From positions 7,179,219-7,243,218 of the forward strand of contig NC_064046.1 in NCBI RefSeq assembly GCF_932526225.1: 64,000 nt of DNA. The letters are read 5' to 3'. Of this stretch, positions 36,129-45,317 are shown in pieces. The notes under the pieces were generated by a model that saw only the letters and a list, made by a program, of their open reading frames with translations, was not told the DNA's origin and ran no database searches. Each line of letters opens with the position of its first letter. Within the stretch, counting starts at the first letter, position 1. Origin of the DNA: Nematostella vectensis. Its lineage: Eukaryota > Cnidaria > Anthozoa > Actiniaria > Edwardsiidae. The translations under genes and the position numbers were made by a program.

Positions 36129-36640
36129 TTGGCAGGCCTTCCTCACGCTCGCGCCTTGGGCTGCCCCGTCAACTACCTCAATACCCCCGGCGGTCCTGGT
36201 GGAGCTAACACAGCCACCCTAGAAGCCAGATGCCGGGAGCTGCTACTACAAGGCTTAGCCCAGTCTACACGGAGGTCTTACGCTTCGGGCCTGACCCGCT
36301 TGCCGGTGGCCTGTGATTGCAAAGGGTTCTACGTGGCATAAATCGCACGATAGGCACATCACCCTGTTCGCGCCTTCCTGTCACCACCGAGGTCATGTCA
36401 ATGATTTATAAGCATCTGGATCTTACGCTGTTTGACCATGCTATTTTCTGGGCCGCATGCCGCCTGGCCTACTTCGGTTTCTTACGCGCGTCAGAGTTTA
36501 CGGTCAACAGTAGTAGCATTTTTTTCGCCAGATCTCCATTAAAGTGTCCCGGACATCTCCGTTGACTCTATGTCTAATCCAACCATGCTGCGCATTCACG
36601 TGAAGGCGTCCAAAACTGACCCGTTTAGAAAATGAACACA
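36129..36640 (+). pseudogene. DIRS tyrosine recombinase remnant
   Basis: The N-terminal SAM-like part (CRELLLQGLAQSTRRSYASG) and, after a frame change, the catalytic-domain start with the first Arg box (AYFGFLRASEFTV) and KASKTDPFRK near 36610. The HxxR and Tyr motifs are absent before repeat B1, so the enzyme is 3'-truncated. Confidence 0.7.
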
Positions 36641-37277
36641 CGTGCGTTCCAGCGGGGGCTTCCAGTAAACTAGTCTAATAAATCAGTCTCCCATGTTCGC
36701 TGGTGTGTGTGTGGTGCTTGTTTCGTTTGAGGTGTGGAGGTCCCATGGCCCTTGCCACTCTTCCTCCTTTTCGAAAAACCTTTTGGCGGGGGATTGTAGC
36801 CTAGTTGCCATGGTTCCCTGGGAGAGCGCGTTTCGTGGGCCGTAGCAATCCAGTACCAGACCCCAAACTTATCAGACGATGAGTTTAAATATGTCTGAAG
36901 GCAATTTAGACGAGGTTAAAGTCGAGTCTAGAACCGCGCGAGCCCGGGTTCTAGTGCTCGCCCCTGAGCTCGCTGTAGACGCCTTCTTTGCATGTTTTTG
37001 TAGCATGTTTGACTTGCTGAGGTTTCAGAGGAATTTGTTTTGCCCCGCCCTCCGCGCGACTCGTGGGCCGTCGCAATCCAGTACCTGACCCCAAACTTGT
37101 GTCGACGAGTTCCTTGCTAGCAGAAAGTCGACAAGTTCACAGTTTACATCAAAAAGCCAACACAAACACAGGCGGCAAAGTGAAAGCGACCAAAAAACAC
37201 TGCCAAGGTGAGTTTTGGACGACGATTTGTATAGAGAACATGACAGTTATAATATTATTGTGCTTTTATAATGCTTG

Positions 37278-37510
37278 TGTAACAGGGGAAATCGGGGACT
37301 ATTTCCAAAGGTTTCCGAGCGGAGAAAGACTACTTTAACACACAATTTCGACGAGATTTTGCGCTGTGTAATTATCAACACGCTCGATCGCCATTACATA
37401 ACTGAACATGTCCTGACAAAGGTGCCTGACTCCGGTCCAGGCCGGCGCGAGCGCGCTACATGAACGCCTAGGACTTTTCCTAACAAGTGACCGGAAATCG
37501 CGCTCTGACA
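37278..37510 (-). repeat. 3' LTR of gypsy element
   Basis: 233 bp, TG...CA, reads identical to 43312-43544. On the minus strand it follows the polypurine tract and ends at the CTTG target duplication. Confidence 0.95.
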
Positions 37511-37597
37511 CGGTCCCCCCTAGTGGGAAACGGCGTCCCGACGTTTAACAGAATAAACGTTAATAATAAACAATGTCTTATACGATCTCAATGTCTA

Positions 37598-40500
37598 CTA
37601 ATAATGGCTTAAATGCCAGTTCCTCGAAACCTTTTGGTTCCGACAGTCTATAAGATAAATAATCGCTGTCAGTTTTCTTGACCAAACTGGATCCTCTACC
37701 AGACGCTGCGGCTTCTTGGAAACACGCCCTGATCTGGTTCTCTGCTCTGGTTCCGACTGCACATCAGAGACATCCGATGAGGCAAGGCTTGGAGGCCTTG
37801 CCGCGTGGTTCTCCACTACCGGTGGAGCTGTGTCTTCCATTTCGTCAGCTACCTGTGGGTCTTGCTCCTCAACCTCGGCTTGAAACAGCAGCTCTGGGGG
37901 TCCCGCAGTGGGAACCCCAAACAGGTCGAGGCCATCGCTGTCTTCAGCTGAGCTGGAATCGTCCTGGGCCTCTTGTCTTATTGGTCTTGGGGGCACTTGA
38001 GGTAGTATTCTCCTACGTCTCTTGCCCTCCGGTGGCCGTCTGGGTCGGCTATTGTGATCTGGTGGCAAACCAACTGGTTGGTACGTCCTTTCAACTGGTA
38101 ACAGCAAGTTCCGATGTAGAGTTCGGGCTCTACCACCCTGTTCTGGTCGCACAGTGTAGACTGGTAAGTCGGCATGGCGCGCTTCGACTATGTGAACAGT
38201 CTCTTCCCAGCGGTCACTCAGCTTATGTTTCCCTCGGATACTCAAATTGCGAACCAAGACCCGATCTCCTGGTTGGAGGGCTACATCACGAGCGCGAACA
38301 TCATATCTCTTTTTGTTTCGATCAGCCGCTGCATCTTTCTCCTTAGAAGCCAACTTGTAAGCATAGTCAAGCCTTGCACGCAAACTCTCAACGTAGGAAG
38401 ACAAGGATTTCGTGGGTGCGATTTCCGATGCAACCCCCAATGTTACATCAATTGGTAGCTTCGGATGTCGGCCAAACATTAGAAAGTATGGTGAGTACTT
38501 TGTGGTCTGATGCCGTGTGCAATTATACGCATGCGCCATTGATGACACGTACTCCGGCCAACTCGACTTCTTATCTTCATCTAATGTTCCTAACATATTC
38601 AACAGGGTTCTATTAAAGCGCTCCGTCTGGGCGTTTCCCTGAGGATGATACGGGGTTGTTCTCGACTTGGTAATTCCTGCCAAAAGACATAAGTCGCGGA
38701 TAACATTGGACTCAAAATCGCGACCCTGATCCGAGTGTAGACGCCTTGGAAACCCGTAATTAATGAGTATTTTCTCCCATAGAATCTTCGCTACAGTACC
38801 CGCCTTCTGATTACGAGTTGGGAATGCCCATGCAAACTTCGTAAACGAATCCGTAACGACCAGGATGTTTGACATACCCCCTCTCCCCTCCTCAAGAGAA
38901 AGGAAGTCCATCGCCAAGAGATCCATCGGCTCATTTGCTTGTAGCGAGAGCATGGGTGCTGGCGGTGGGTCCAGTGCTTTCCGAGCAATACAACGTTGAC
39001 AATTTGATACATGCGCTTCGACATCTCTGGCCATGAAGGGCCAGTAAAACCGAGACTGAATCAGATCTTGAGTACGGTCTCGACCCAAATGTCCAACATC
39101 GTCATGCAAACCCTTAAGCACTTGGGCGTGAAACTTTGAGGGCAAAACCAGTTGTAAGGATGTTTCCCCATCAACCTCTCGGCGGCGTTTCAAGGTTCCA
39201 TCAATCACTACCAAGCGTTCGAATTCCTTTACTAATCTCGCTGCATTTGAGTTCAGCTTTCTTAGTTCGCGTCTTGTCGGGGGTAAACCACTAGTAACAA
39301 AAGGTAGCACTTTACTGATCACAGGGTCTGCTTGCTGTAATCTCGGCCAGTCGTTCTCTGAAATAAATGGAGTAGAAGATGGGACAAAACGTTGATGTTC
39401 CTGGAAATCTACTGCAACAGCTTCTGGTCTGGCACCAACTTGCTCGGCAACCGGGATCCATTCAGGAGTGTCGTCAGTGTCTACAACTAGTGATTGGACT
39501 ATAGCTTGAAATACTTCTTTGGGGCAGGTGCTCGCTTCTTCCGATGTCTGAAGGCGTTCAAGAAATGGCTTTAAGTAGTCTTCCTTATCCTCGGGGGTGG
39601 GTTCAGACCCCTCTCGTGGTATTCTTGACAGGCCGTCCGCATCACCATTTGACTTTCCTTGGCGATATGTTATGGTGATATCAAAGGGGGCTAGAGCTGA
39701 AAGCCAGCGGTGATCCGTAGGGGTCAGTTTCGCAGATGATACAAGGTAAGTTAATGGATTACTGTCCGTTAAGACATCACACTTTGCCCCATACAGATAG
39801 TCGCGGAACTTTTCTGCCACTGCCCATTTTAAAGCCAAGAACTCCCTTCTATAAGCAGAGTAGTTTCGTTCGGCAGGCGTTAGAGCTCTGCTGCCATACG
39901 CAATCACCCGCAACTTGTTATGCTTCTTCTGGTAGAGTGCAGCTCCAAGACCTGATCCACTTGCGTCTATATGCAGAATAAAAGGTAACTCGAAGTCAGG
40001 GTAGCCAAGAATAGGAGAACTTGTCAAATGTGAAATCAATGTCTCGAATGCTGACTGGCATTCACTGGTCCAAGTAAACGAGGAAGGTGGCGAGGATTGT
40101 TTATGTTTCTTGGCTGGTCCTGTAATGAGTAACTGACGCAAAGGTTCTGCAACTTTTGAGAAGTTCTTGACAAACGACCTATAGTAGCTAGCAAAACCTA
40201 AGAAGGTTTGCAGTTCCTTTGTGTTCTTTGGTGGGTTCGACAACCATTCGTGTAACGGAGCTACCTTTTCAGGGTCAGGTTCGATTCCCTCTGCAGACAC
40301 TACATGACCTAGACATCTAACACGTGTCTGAAAGAGTTTACATTTGGATGGTTTCAATTTTAGACCACACTTCATGAGTCGAGTCAAAACTTCCTCGAGA
40401 CGTACCATCATTTCATCGAAATTCCTCGCAAAAACAATGACATCATCCATATAGACGACGCATGTATTATAATTGAGATCTCGCAGACAATGTTCCATCA

Positions 40501-42022
40501 GCCGTTGAAACGTGGCCGGTGCATTTGTGAGTCCAAACGGCATTCGAGTAAACTCGAAAAGTCCGAACGGTGTTGTCATGGCGGTCTTTGGTTGATCTTT
40601 CTCGGAAATGCAAACTTGTAGATAGCCACTTTGTAGATCGAGAGTACAAAATAGCTTAGATCCCCTCAAGGACTGAAGGGTATCCACGACTCTGGGAATA
40701 GCATAGGAATCTTTGATCGTTTTACTGTTCAGTCTTCGGAAATCCACGCATACTCTTAAGGAGTTGTCTTTTTTGCGGACGAGAACTACTGGGGAAGCGA
40801 ACGGACTTTTCGACTCTTTTATGACACCTGAGTTAAGCATATCATTAAGCGCATTTTTGAATTCCTCAAGTTGTCCAGGTGGAACACGCCTAGTTGTCTC
40901 TTTAAAAGGACCATCATCAGAAAGATTGATCTCATGTTCAATGACGCCGGTGCAGCCCAGATCTTGCGCATCTTTAGCGAAAGCTCCTTGCATGCGATTC
41001 AACATGATATTTACTCTCTCCTTTTGGTCAGAGTTCAGTTGGACGCCACTTAAATCAAACAGCCCGTGAAAACTACTTTTATCAATGTCCCCAATACTAC
41101 CCCTATCAGGTTCGATGATTGGTTCGTGTACAGCAGAAGCTAATGAAATGCACGCTAATTTCGTTCTCCCTTTGATAACAACCGGCTCATCAGATATGTT
41201 CGTGACTTCGACTGGGATTTTACATTTCCCACCATTTCCGCGAAGCGAGATAAGACTAGTTGTAACAGTAAGATCTGGATGAAGCTTATTATCTCCGGCA
41301 GTCTCTAAGATAGCCAAACTGTCCCCTCCAGGGTAGGACTGGGTTAAACCCCATACCACCGTACGCTGATGGGCACCAATAACAATATCATGACGGAGCG
41401 TGGATTTAACTTCTACTTTTCCGTTGCTTTGCTTAGTATTGAAATGTTCCCTTTTGTGGAGCGATGCATAAGCCCTTCTCCATGCAGACGAGATTTGTAC
41501 CCTTTGAACAAACTGAACTCCATGCTTTTCCTTACATCGTACATGGAATGCCTTTGCAATGTTCGTTCCAATAACTGCGGGCACGCGCTTGTTGTAATCA
41601 TTGTCTGGTACCACCAACAATAAAGCACATTCCTCCAAATGAACACCTGTCTCTTCTTCCGGAAAGGAAACTTCAACCTCGATATATCCTATGTATGGGA
41701 CTTGCTCCCCCCCAGCCCCAACGAGTTTGATCAAATTGTCAACAGAGTTCAACGGACAGTTCTTTAAATGTTTCTCATAAAATGATTGGGATATAGATGA
41801 AATTTGACTCCCAGTGTCCAAAAGTGCCAGACATGGACTCCCATTAACAAATGTAATACACTCATTTGCATCACCAATCAAAGACTTTAAAACGGTCATC
41901 ATGTGGGGCTGGTAGTTTACTGCCTTTGGTTGCCCCTCCACAAAGGCACCTTCCTGTTTCCCGAATATGGAATGTTTGTACAATTTCTCTGTATGTGACC
42001 GGGTTCCCCACCGTGATAACAT
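37598..42022 (-). CDS. gypsy Pol polyprotein (PR-RT-RH-IN)
   Basis: A 1474-codon open frame. In order: aspartic protease with ALLDTGSQISS near residue 69; RT with FCTLDLQSGYLQVCISEKD, MPFGLTNAPATFQRLM and YMDDVIVFARN; RNase H with LHIDASGSGLGAALYQ and LTDSNPLTYLV; integrase with an HHCC zinc region (HDDVGHLGRDR...CQRC), a DDE core (LAMDFLSLEEG, HSDQGRDFESNV, TPYHPQGNAQTERFNR) and a GPY/F-like region (DRVLVRNLSIRGKHKLSDRW). The acidic/Pro-rich tail has no chromodomain. Expression is probably by -1 frameshifting from gag at 41956-41962, so the Met at 42022 is not a real start. All catalytic residues I can see are intact. Confidence 0.95.
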   Translation of the reverse strand: MLSRWGTRSHTEKLYKHSIFGKQEGAFVEGQPKAVNYQPHMMTVLKSLIGDANECITFVNGSPCLALLDTGSQISSISQSFYEKHLKNCPLNSVDNLIKLVGAGGEQVPYIGYIEVEVSFPEEETGVHLEECALLLVVPDNDYNKRVPAVIGTNIAKAFHVRCKEKHGVQFVQRVQISSAWRRAYASLHKREHFNTKQSNGKVEVKSTLRHDIVIGAHQRTVVWGLTQSYPGGDSLAILETAGDNKLHPDLTVTTSLISLRGNGGKCKIPVEVTNISDEPVVIKGRTKLACISLASAVHEPIIEPDRGSIGDIDKSSFHGLFDLSGVQLNSDQKERVNIMLNRMQGAFAKDAQDLGCTGVIEHEINLSDDGPFKETTRRVPPGQLEEFKNALNDMLNSGVIKESKSPFASPVVLVRKKDNSLRVCVDFRRLNSKTIKDSYAIPRVVDTLQSLRGSKLFCTLDLQSGYLQVCISEKDQPKTAMTTPFGLFEFTRMPFGLTNAPATFQRLMEHCLRDLNYNTCVVYMDDVIVFARNFDEMMVRLEEVLTRLMKCGLKLKPSKCKLFQTRVRCLGHVVSAEGIEPDPEKVAPLHEWLSNPPKNTKELQTFLGFASYYRSFVKNFSKVAEPLRQLLITGPAKKHKQSSPPSSFTWTSECQSAFETLISHLTSSPILGYPDFELPFILHIDASGSGLGAALYQKKHNKLRVIAYGSRALTPAERNYSAYRREFLALKWAVAEKFRDYLYGAKCDVLTDSNPLTYLVSSAKLTPTDHRWLSALAPFDITITYRQGKSNGDADGLSRIPREGSEPTPEDKEDYLKPFLERLQTSEEASTCPKEVFQAIVQSLVVDTDDTPEWIPVAEQVGARPEAVAVDFQEHQRFVPSSTPFISENDWPRLQQADPVISKVLPFVTSGLPPTRRELRKLNSNAARLVKEFERLVVIDGTLKRRREVDGETSLQLVLPSKFHAQVLKGLHDDVGHLGRDRTQDLIQSRFYWPFMARDVEAHVSNCQRCIARKALDPPPAPMLSLQANEPMDLLAMDFLSLEEGRGGMSNILVVTDSFTKFAWAFPTRNQKAGTVAKILWEKILINYGFPRRLHSDQGRDFESNVIRDLCLLAGITKSRTTPYHPQGNAQTERFNRTLLNMLGTLDEDKKSSWPEYVSSMAHAYNCTRHQTTKYSPYFLMFGRHPKLPIDVTLGVASEIAPTKSLSSYVESLRARLDYAYKLASKEKDAAADRNKKRYDVRARDVALQPGDRVLVRNLSIRGKHKLSDRWEETVHIVEARHADLPVYTVRPEQGGRARTLHRNLLLPVERTYQPVGLPPDHNSRPRRPPEGKRRRRILPQVPPRPIRQEAQDDSSSAEDSDGLDLFGVPTAGPPELLFQAEVEEQDPQVADEMEDTAPPVVENHAARPPSLASSDVSDVQSEPEQRTRSGRVSKKPQRLVEDPVWSRKLTAIIYLIDCRNQKVSRNWHLSHY

Positions 42023-43275
42023 GTCGGTAAATATTCACGGGGTACCTGTGGTGACTCTGGCACAGGAGACTGGGGGGAGGACCCACCCAATGTTCTCGTC
42101 CTAGGCAAGGCAGAGCCCTGTGGTGAAAACATCTGGCTGGAATGTTGAGAGGGCCAGTACTGGTAAGATTGCTGATACTGATATGGGTGTGGTTGCCCCA
42201 AATGATAGCCTTGGGCTCCCTGTGGTTGGGGATAAAAGGTGGCTGGGGGTGGGTTCCATGAATAATTGGGTGGTGTTGTTTGGTAAACCTGGCTTTTCAT
42301 GCCTGAGGTGACCTTGGGCTGGGACTGTTCAAAGTGGGACCCCTGTGGTTTCATAATATCCCTCACCTCCCTGGTCACTGCGGCAACAATTTCGGGGAGC
42401 CATGCGGGAGCCTGATTTTTTGCAGCAGAAGTCTGAGCTTGTTTACAACTGGCGCTTGTATGTGTGGGATGGCTAACTCTGTACTCCCTTTCCCCATAAC
42501 GGGCAGCCTCAATCAATTCGCTAAATGACTTACATTGATCTTTCTTATGTCTCGCTTTGTCCCTTATTCCGAACAACAGACCCTCCCAAAATATTAAGCT
42601 TAGGTGTTTGCTTAGGGCGTCATCGTCCTTTAACAGTTCTGCCCCTTGTTCCTTGGCTTTACGTAATTGGGTATCAAGTCGGGATGCGAAAGCCGATACT
42701 TCTTCATGCTCCCCTTGCTTGAACTTATAAGCTTGTGAAATTAGTTCGTCCCCATGCACCGAACCATTATCCCCATAAAATTGGTCTAGGCTGTCTAGAA
42801 TCGAATCTAGTGTTGCCTCAGGCCCAAAACCCACTATTTTGTTCTTTGCCTCTCCTTGAAGAGATTTCCTTATCTGCTCGGCTATTAATTCATTGGAATA
42901 TATGGCCTCCTTTCGTGCACTTTCAACTTCGTACCTCCATACTCGGTACGACACCCCTTTATCGGTCTGCACAAAGCCAAAGAACTGTGAGAACTGTGGT
43001 TTCGAAAAATATTGCATCGTGGTGGTAGGTGCAACAGTTTTTGGTTCTTCCTTGATTATTATCACCTTTGAGCCCGTTACTTTGGCTTTGCACGAGTGGG
43101 CTAAAAATGCCTCAATTTTTACAAACTCCCCTTTCCATAACTCTAAACCACAGTTATACTTAGCTGTATACTTCTCCACCAGGGATTCGATAGTGATTTC
43201 TTCGGTCTCTGCCCCAAGGAGACTTACAACTCGATCGCGCTCGATTTTCATCTTTTCTTCTTCGGTAATCTCCAT
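41917..43275 (-). CDS. gypsy Gag
   Basis: 452 aa. An N-terminal region with MEITEEEKMKIERDRVV, a capsid-like helical domain (VWRYEVESARKEAIYSNELI, DQFYGDNGSVHGDELISQAY, LSLIFWEGLLFGIRDKAR), a Pro/Tyr/Gln-rich stretch and a single CCHC-type knuckle. In the knuckle, CYHGGEPGHIQRNC has Gly in place of the second Cys. The ATG at 43275 lies just downstream of the primer-binding site. The frame ends at 41917, overlapping Pol by about 100 nt. Confidence 0.92.
   Translation of the reverse strand: MEITEEEKMKIERDRVVSLLGAETEEITIESLVEKYTAKYNCGLELWKGEFVKIEAFLAHSCKAKVTGSKVIIIKEEPKTVAPTTTMQYFSKPQFSQFFGFVQTDKGVSYRVWRYEVESARKEAIYSNELIAEQIRKSLQGEAKNKIVGFGPEATLDSILDSLDQFYGDNGSVHGDELISQAYKFKQGEHEEVSAFASRLDTQLRKAKEQGAELLKDDDALSKHLSLIFWEGLLFGIRDKARHKKDQCKSFSELIEAARYGEREYRVSHPTHTSASCKQAQTSAAKNQAPAWLPEIVAAVTREVRDIMKPQGSHFEQSQPKVTSGMKSQVYQTTPPNYSWNPPPATFYPQPQGAQGYHLGQPHPYQYQQSYQYWPSQHSSQMFSPQGSALPRTRTLGGSSPQSPVPESPQVPREYLPTCYHGGEPGHIQRNCTNIPYSGNRKVPLWRGNQRQ
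41956..41962 (-). promoter_or_regulatory. Gag-Pol -1 frameshift slippery site
   Basis: On the minus strand G GGA AAC sits in the gag frame (codons TCG GGA AAC) inside the gag/pol overlap. A -1 slip gives TTC GGG AAA CAG, which is the Pol frame. This fits the X XXY YYZ rule. Confidence 0.75.
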
Positions 43276-43290
43276 AGTTTAACTCCACGG

Positions 43291-43308
43291 GCCCCACGTT
43301 GGGCGCCA
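43291..43308 (-). promoter_or_regulatory. Primer-binding site, tRNA-Lys(1,2) type
   Basis: TGGCGCCCAACGTGGGGC on the minus strand, 3 nt inside the 5' LTR, is the 18-nt sequence known as the tRNA-Lys1,2 primer site of several retroviruses. Confidence 0.88.
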
Positions 43309-43311
43309 AAA

Positions 43312-43544
43312 TGTAACAGGGGAAATCGGGGACTATTTCCAAAGGTTTCCGAGCGGAGAAAGACTACTTTAACACACAATTTCGACGAGATTTTGCGCTG
43401 TGTAATTATCAACACGCTCGATCGCCATTACATAACTGAACATGTCCTGACAAAGGTGCCTGACTCCGGTCCAGGCCGGCGCGAGCGCGCTACATGAACG
43501 CCTAGGACTTTTCCTAACAAGTGACCGGAAATCGCGCTCTGACA
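43312..43544 (-). repeat. 5' LTR of gypsy element
   Basis: 233 bp, TG...CA, reads identical to the 3' LTR, with CTTG target duplication immediately outside (43545-43548). Confidence 0.95.
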
Positions 43545-43548
43545 CTTG

Positions 43549-44475
43549 TTTGTTCGTGTTTTTTTTGTCCAAAATCGATCGCTCAAACTATAAAACACTG
43601 TTCCAGACGTCAAGATGCCATATCAAAGTTATGTGTCCTTGTTTTGATTGGCTAAAATACCATCTACTTGAATGTCGATTGGCTTGCACTTGAATGGTTT
43701 TTATTCCACTGACAATCGCCATGAAAATGTTAAATTCGTAAATACTTACAAGTTCTATAAATTCAGGCATATATTCCTCTATGTAAGTAAGAATTTAACG
43801 ACAGAAATACGTAGTAGTCTAGTTACTGTATCAATGCCAATTAGTTCGTTCGATTTACATATACATAAGCTACATAAGAGTTTGCTTTGAGAATTCGTGG
43901 TCTAATCAAACAATTTGAGCATAACACATCCTTTGATATTCTTCGTTCTCTACTTCATTGACTGCGTTGAGATGGTGACAAATAACTGTCTGTCATATAT
44001 TGCTTAAAAGACCTTTCTTGTCTTGATATCCTGTGCATTTAGTCTTTTCGAACGTATGTAGCAACCCAAAGAAGCACATTTCATTTCTCGAAGGGGTTTT
44101 TACTCAACTTCACAAACTATATATTTGCGTTGTGTCTAAAACTCGTTTTCACGTGTTGCTTATATATGTAACACCCATGCGCGTGGTGCTAAATATTCCC
44201 TAGGTGGGAGGGGTGTATACAATAAATGACAAACGATACATTTCACATATACAGCAACTTTTTCAACATTATCATACTTTTTAACTACTTTACCAAAATG
44301 CAACCTCTATTGCCTATATTTTTTGCTTAAGCTTATATTGTCTGCATCTTGCATATAATCTTATGCGTTTATTTATTTTTATACAAATATTTGTAGAAAA
44401 TAAGTAAGGTTATAAATGGCATGATAAAAAAATATTGTTTTGAAAGAAAACTTAATTGTTTTCACTTTTATTTAG
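43549..44475. other. Non-coding stretch right of the gypsy element
   Basis: AT-rich DNA with no tandem array or recognisable coding region. It ends in a pyrimidine-rich tract and acceptor (TTTTATTTAG) before the orphan exon at 44476. Confidence 0.5.
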
Positions 44476-44535
44476 GTAAAACCAACCGAGGACTATCTGA
44501 GGGCCAGGATTGATGCTAAAGGCTGGAAGGCATGA
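44476..44535 (+). CDS. Orphan terminal exon, unknown product
   Basis: After a good acceptor (TTTTATTTAG) comes a 19-codon frame, VKPTEDYLRARIDAKGWKA, then TGA. The amphipathic, non-repetitive composition looks like a real C-terminus. I cannot find the preceding exon: a donor-like CCAAG/GTGAGT at 37204 gives a non-matching phase. The upstream part of the gene may be displaced by the gypsy and DIRS insertions. Family not recognised. Confidence 0.35.
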   Translation, partial: VKPTEDYLRARIDAKGWKA

Positions 44536-44587
44536 GACAGCAGTATAAGTGTTTTTTTTTAGAGCAACATACTTGCTCTCAATGATA

Positions 44588-45005
44588 AATCTGTAAAGAA
44601 AACATTTATTATATCAACCTAAAGATAATGAGGAAAAGGGAAATGTTAGGAGAGTGCTCAATCAAGTTATTGCATTACTGTCGAATTCATCAAAGATATA
44701 GTCCCACAATTTGCTTCCCAAGTCAATTTGTTCTCCTCCATATTGCAATTTTGGAGTAGCATTACCATGTGTGGATCCAAAAAACAGCAGGCTACCATGC
44801 TAAAGGGTGGGTGCACCAATCTGTAATGCATGACTGGAGGTATATTTGTGGATAAATATGTAAAGAAAACAGTTTTATATCAAACCTAAAGGAAATAGGG
44901 GAAAATGTTAGGAAAGTCCTCAGTCAAGCTATTGTTGCATTATGTATTTTTTAAAGTAGGGTGGGTGCACCAATATGTAATGCACCACAGGAGGTATATT
45001 CTTTT
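44588..45005. repeat. Two-copy diverged tandem duplication, ~265-bp period
   Basis: Copies share ATGTAAAGAAAACA.TT, TATCAA.CCTAAAG, AAATGTTAGGA.AGT.CTCA and GGTGGGTGCACCAAT.TGTAA (the last at about 44803 and 44960). Confidence 0.7.
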
Positions 45006-45068
45006 GAATAATCAGTTCCGGTACATGAAAACTACTGTATGGCTACAATGTAATGCTGTAATGCTGTA

Positions 45069-45317
45069 ATGCTACAAGAAACAACTCCGCCGTGTATCCT
45101 GCCAAATCCGAGGGCAACCCAAAGAAATCCTTACCAATATAGGCAGATCCAGTCTAGTATTCTCACTCATAGTTACTATTTTTTCCCTAGATCAGTTAGG
45201 ATATGGAACCTGCTACCTTCTGAGGTAGTGGGTGCCCAATCTCTAGATTCTTTCAAATCTAGCGCCTTGCCAGCAATTCGATCCTTGCGGGTCCCTGGCC
45301 ATCTGCGACGTTTCTAG
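45069..45317 (+). pseudogene. LINE ORF2 C-terminal remnant
   Basis: An 82-codon frame with HSYYFFPRSVRIWNLLPSEV and SFKSSALPAIRS, the conserved C-terminal segment of CR1/L2/RTE-type LINE ORF2. No RT domain upstream. Isolated 3' fragment. Confidence 0.7.

Larger units (their letters stand above)
32786..37098 (+). mobile_element. Decayed DIRS/Ngaro-type tyrosine-recombinase retrotransposon
   Basis: Split direct repeats in the order A1-ORFs-B1-A2-B2: A1 32786-32852, B1 36834-36870, A2 36949-37014, B2 37062-37098. A shares TTCTAGTGCTCGCCCCTGAG and GCATGTTTTTGTAGC; B shares CGTGGGCCGT.GCAATCCAGT and GACCCCAAACTT. This order is characteristic of Ngaro/PAT-like DIRS elements. Inside, on the plus strand, are gag-like, RT, RNase H and tyrosine recombinase remnants in several frames. 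The RT box reads HYLDNF, so the second catalytic Asp is Asn, and the recombinase ends before its HxxR and Tyr motifs. A triplet microsatellite and a GC-rich array have expanded inside it. Clearly inactive. Confidence 0.8.
37278..43544 (-). mobile_element. Young, nearly intact Ty3/gypsy retrotransposon
   Basis: Two 233-bp LTRs (37278-37510 and 43312-43544) read identical, start TG and end CA, and are flanked by a 4-bp direct repeat CTTG (37274-37277 and 43545-43548). Next to the 5' LTR the minus strand has TGGCGCCCAACGTGGGGC (43308-43291), an 18-nt primer-binding site of the tRNA-Lys(1,2) type. A purine run AGGGGGGACCG (minus strand, about 37522-37511) abuts the 3' LTR. Gag and Pol overlap in the -1 frame. 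Everything is open except a substituted zinc-knuckle cysteine. Insertion is recent, by LTR identity. Confidence 0.95.

Noticed and set aside
37063-37338. 91-aa ORF over the DIRS B2 repeat and the gypsy LTR
   Set aside because: Crosses element boundaries. A donor-like CCAAG/GTGAGT at 37204 was considered as an exon end, but its phase does not fit the exon at 44476.
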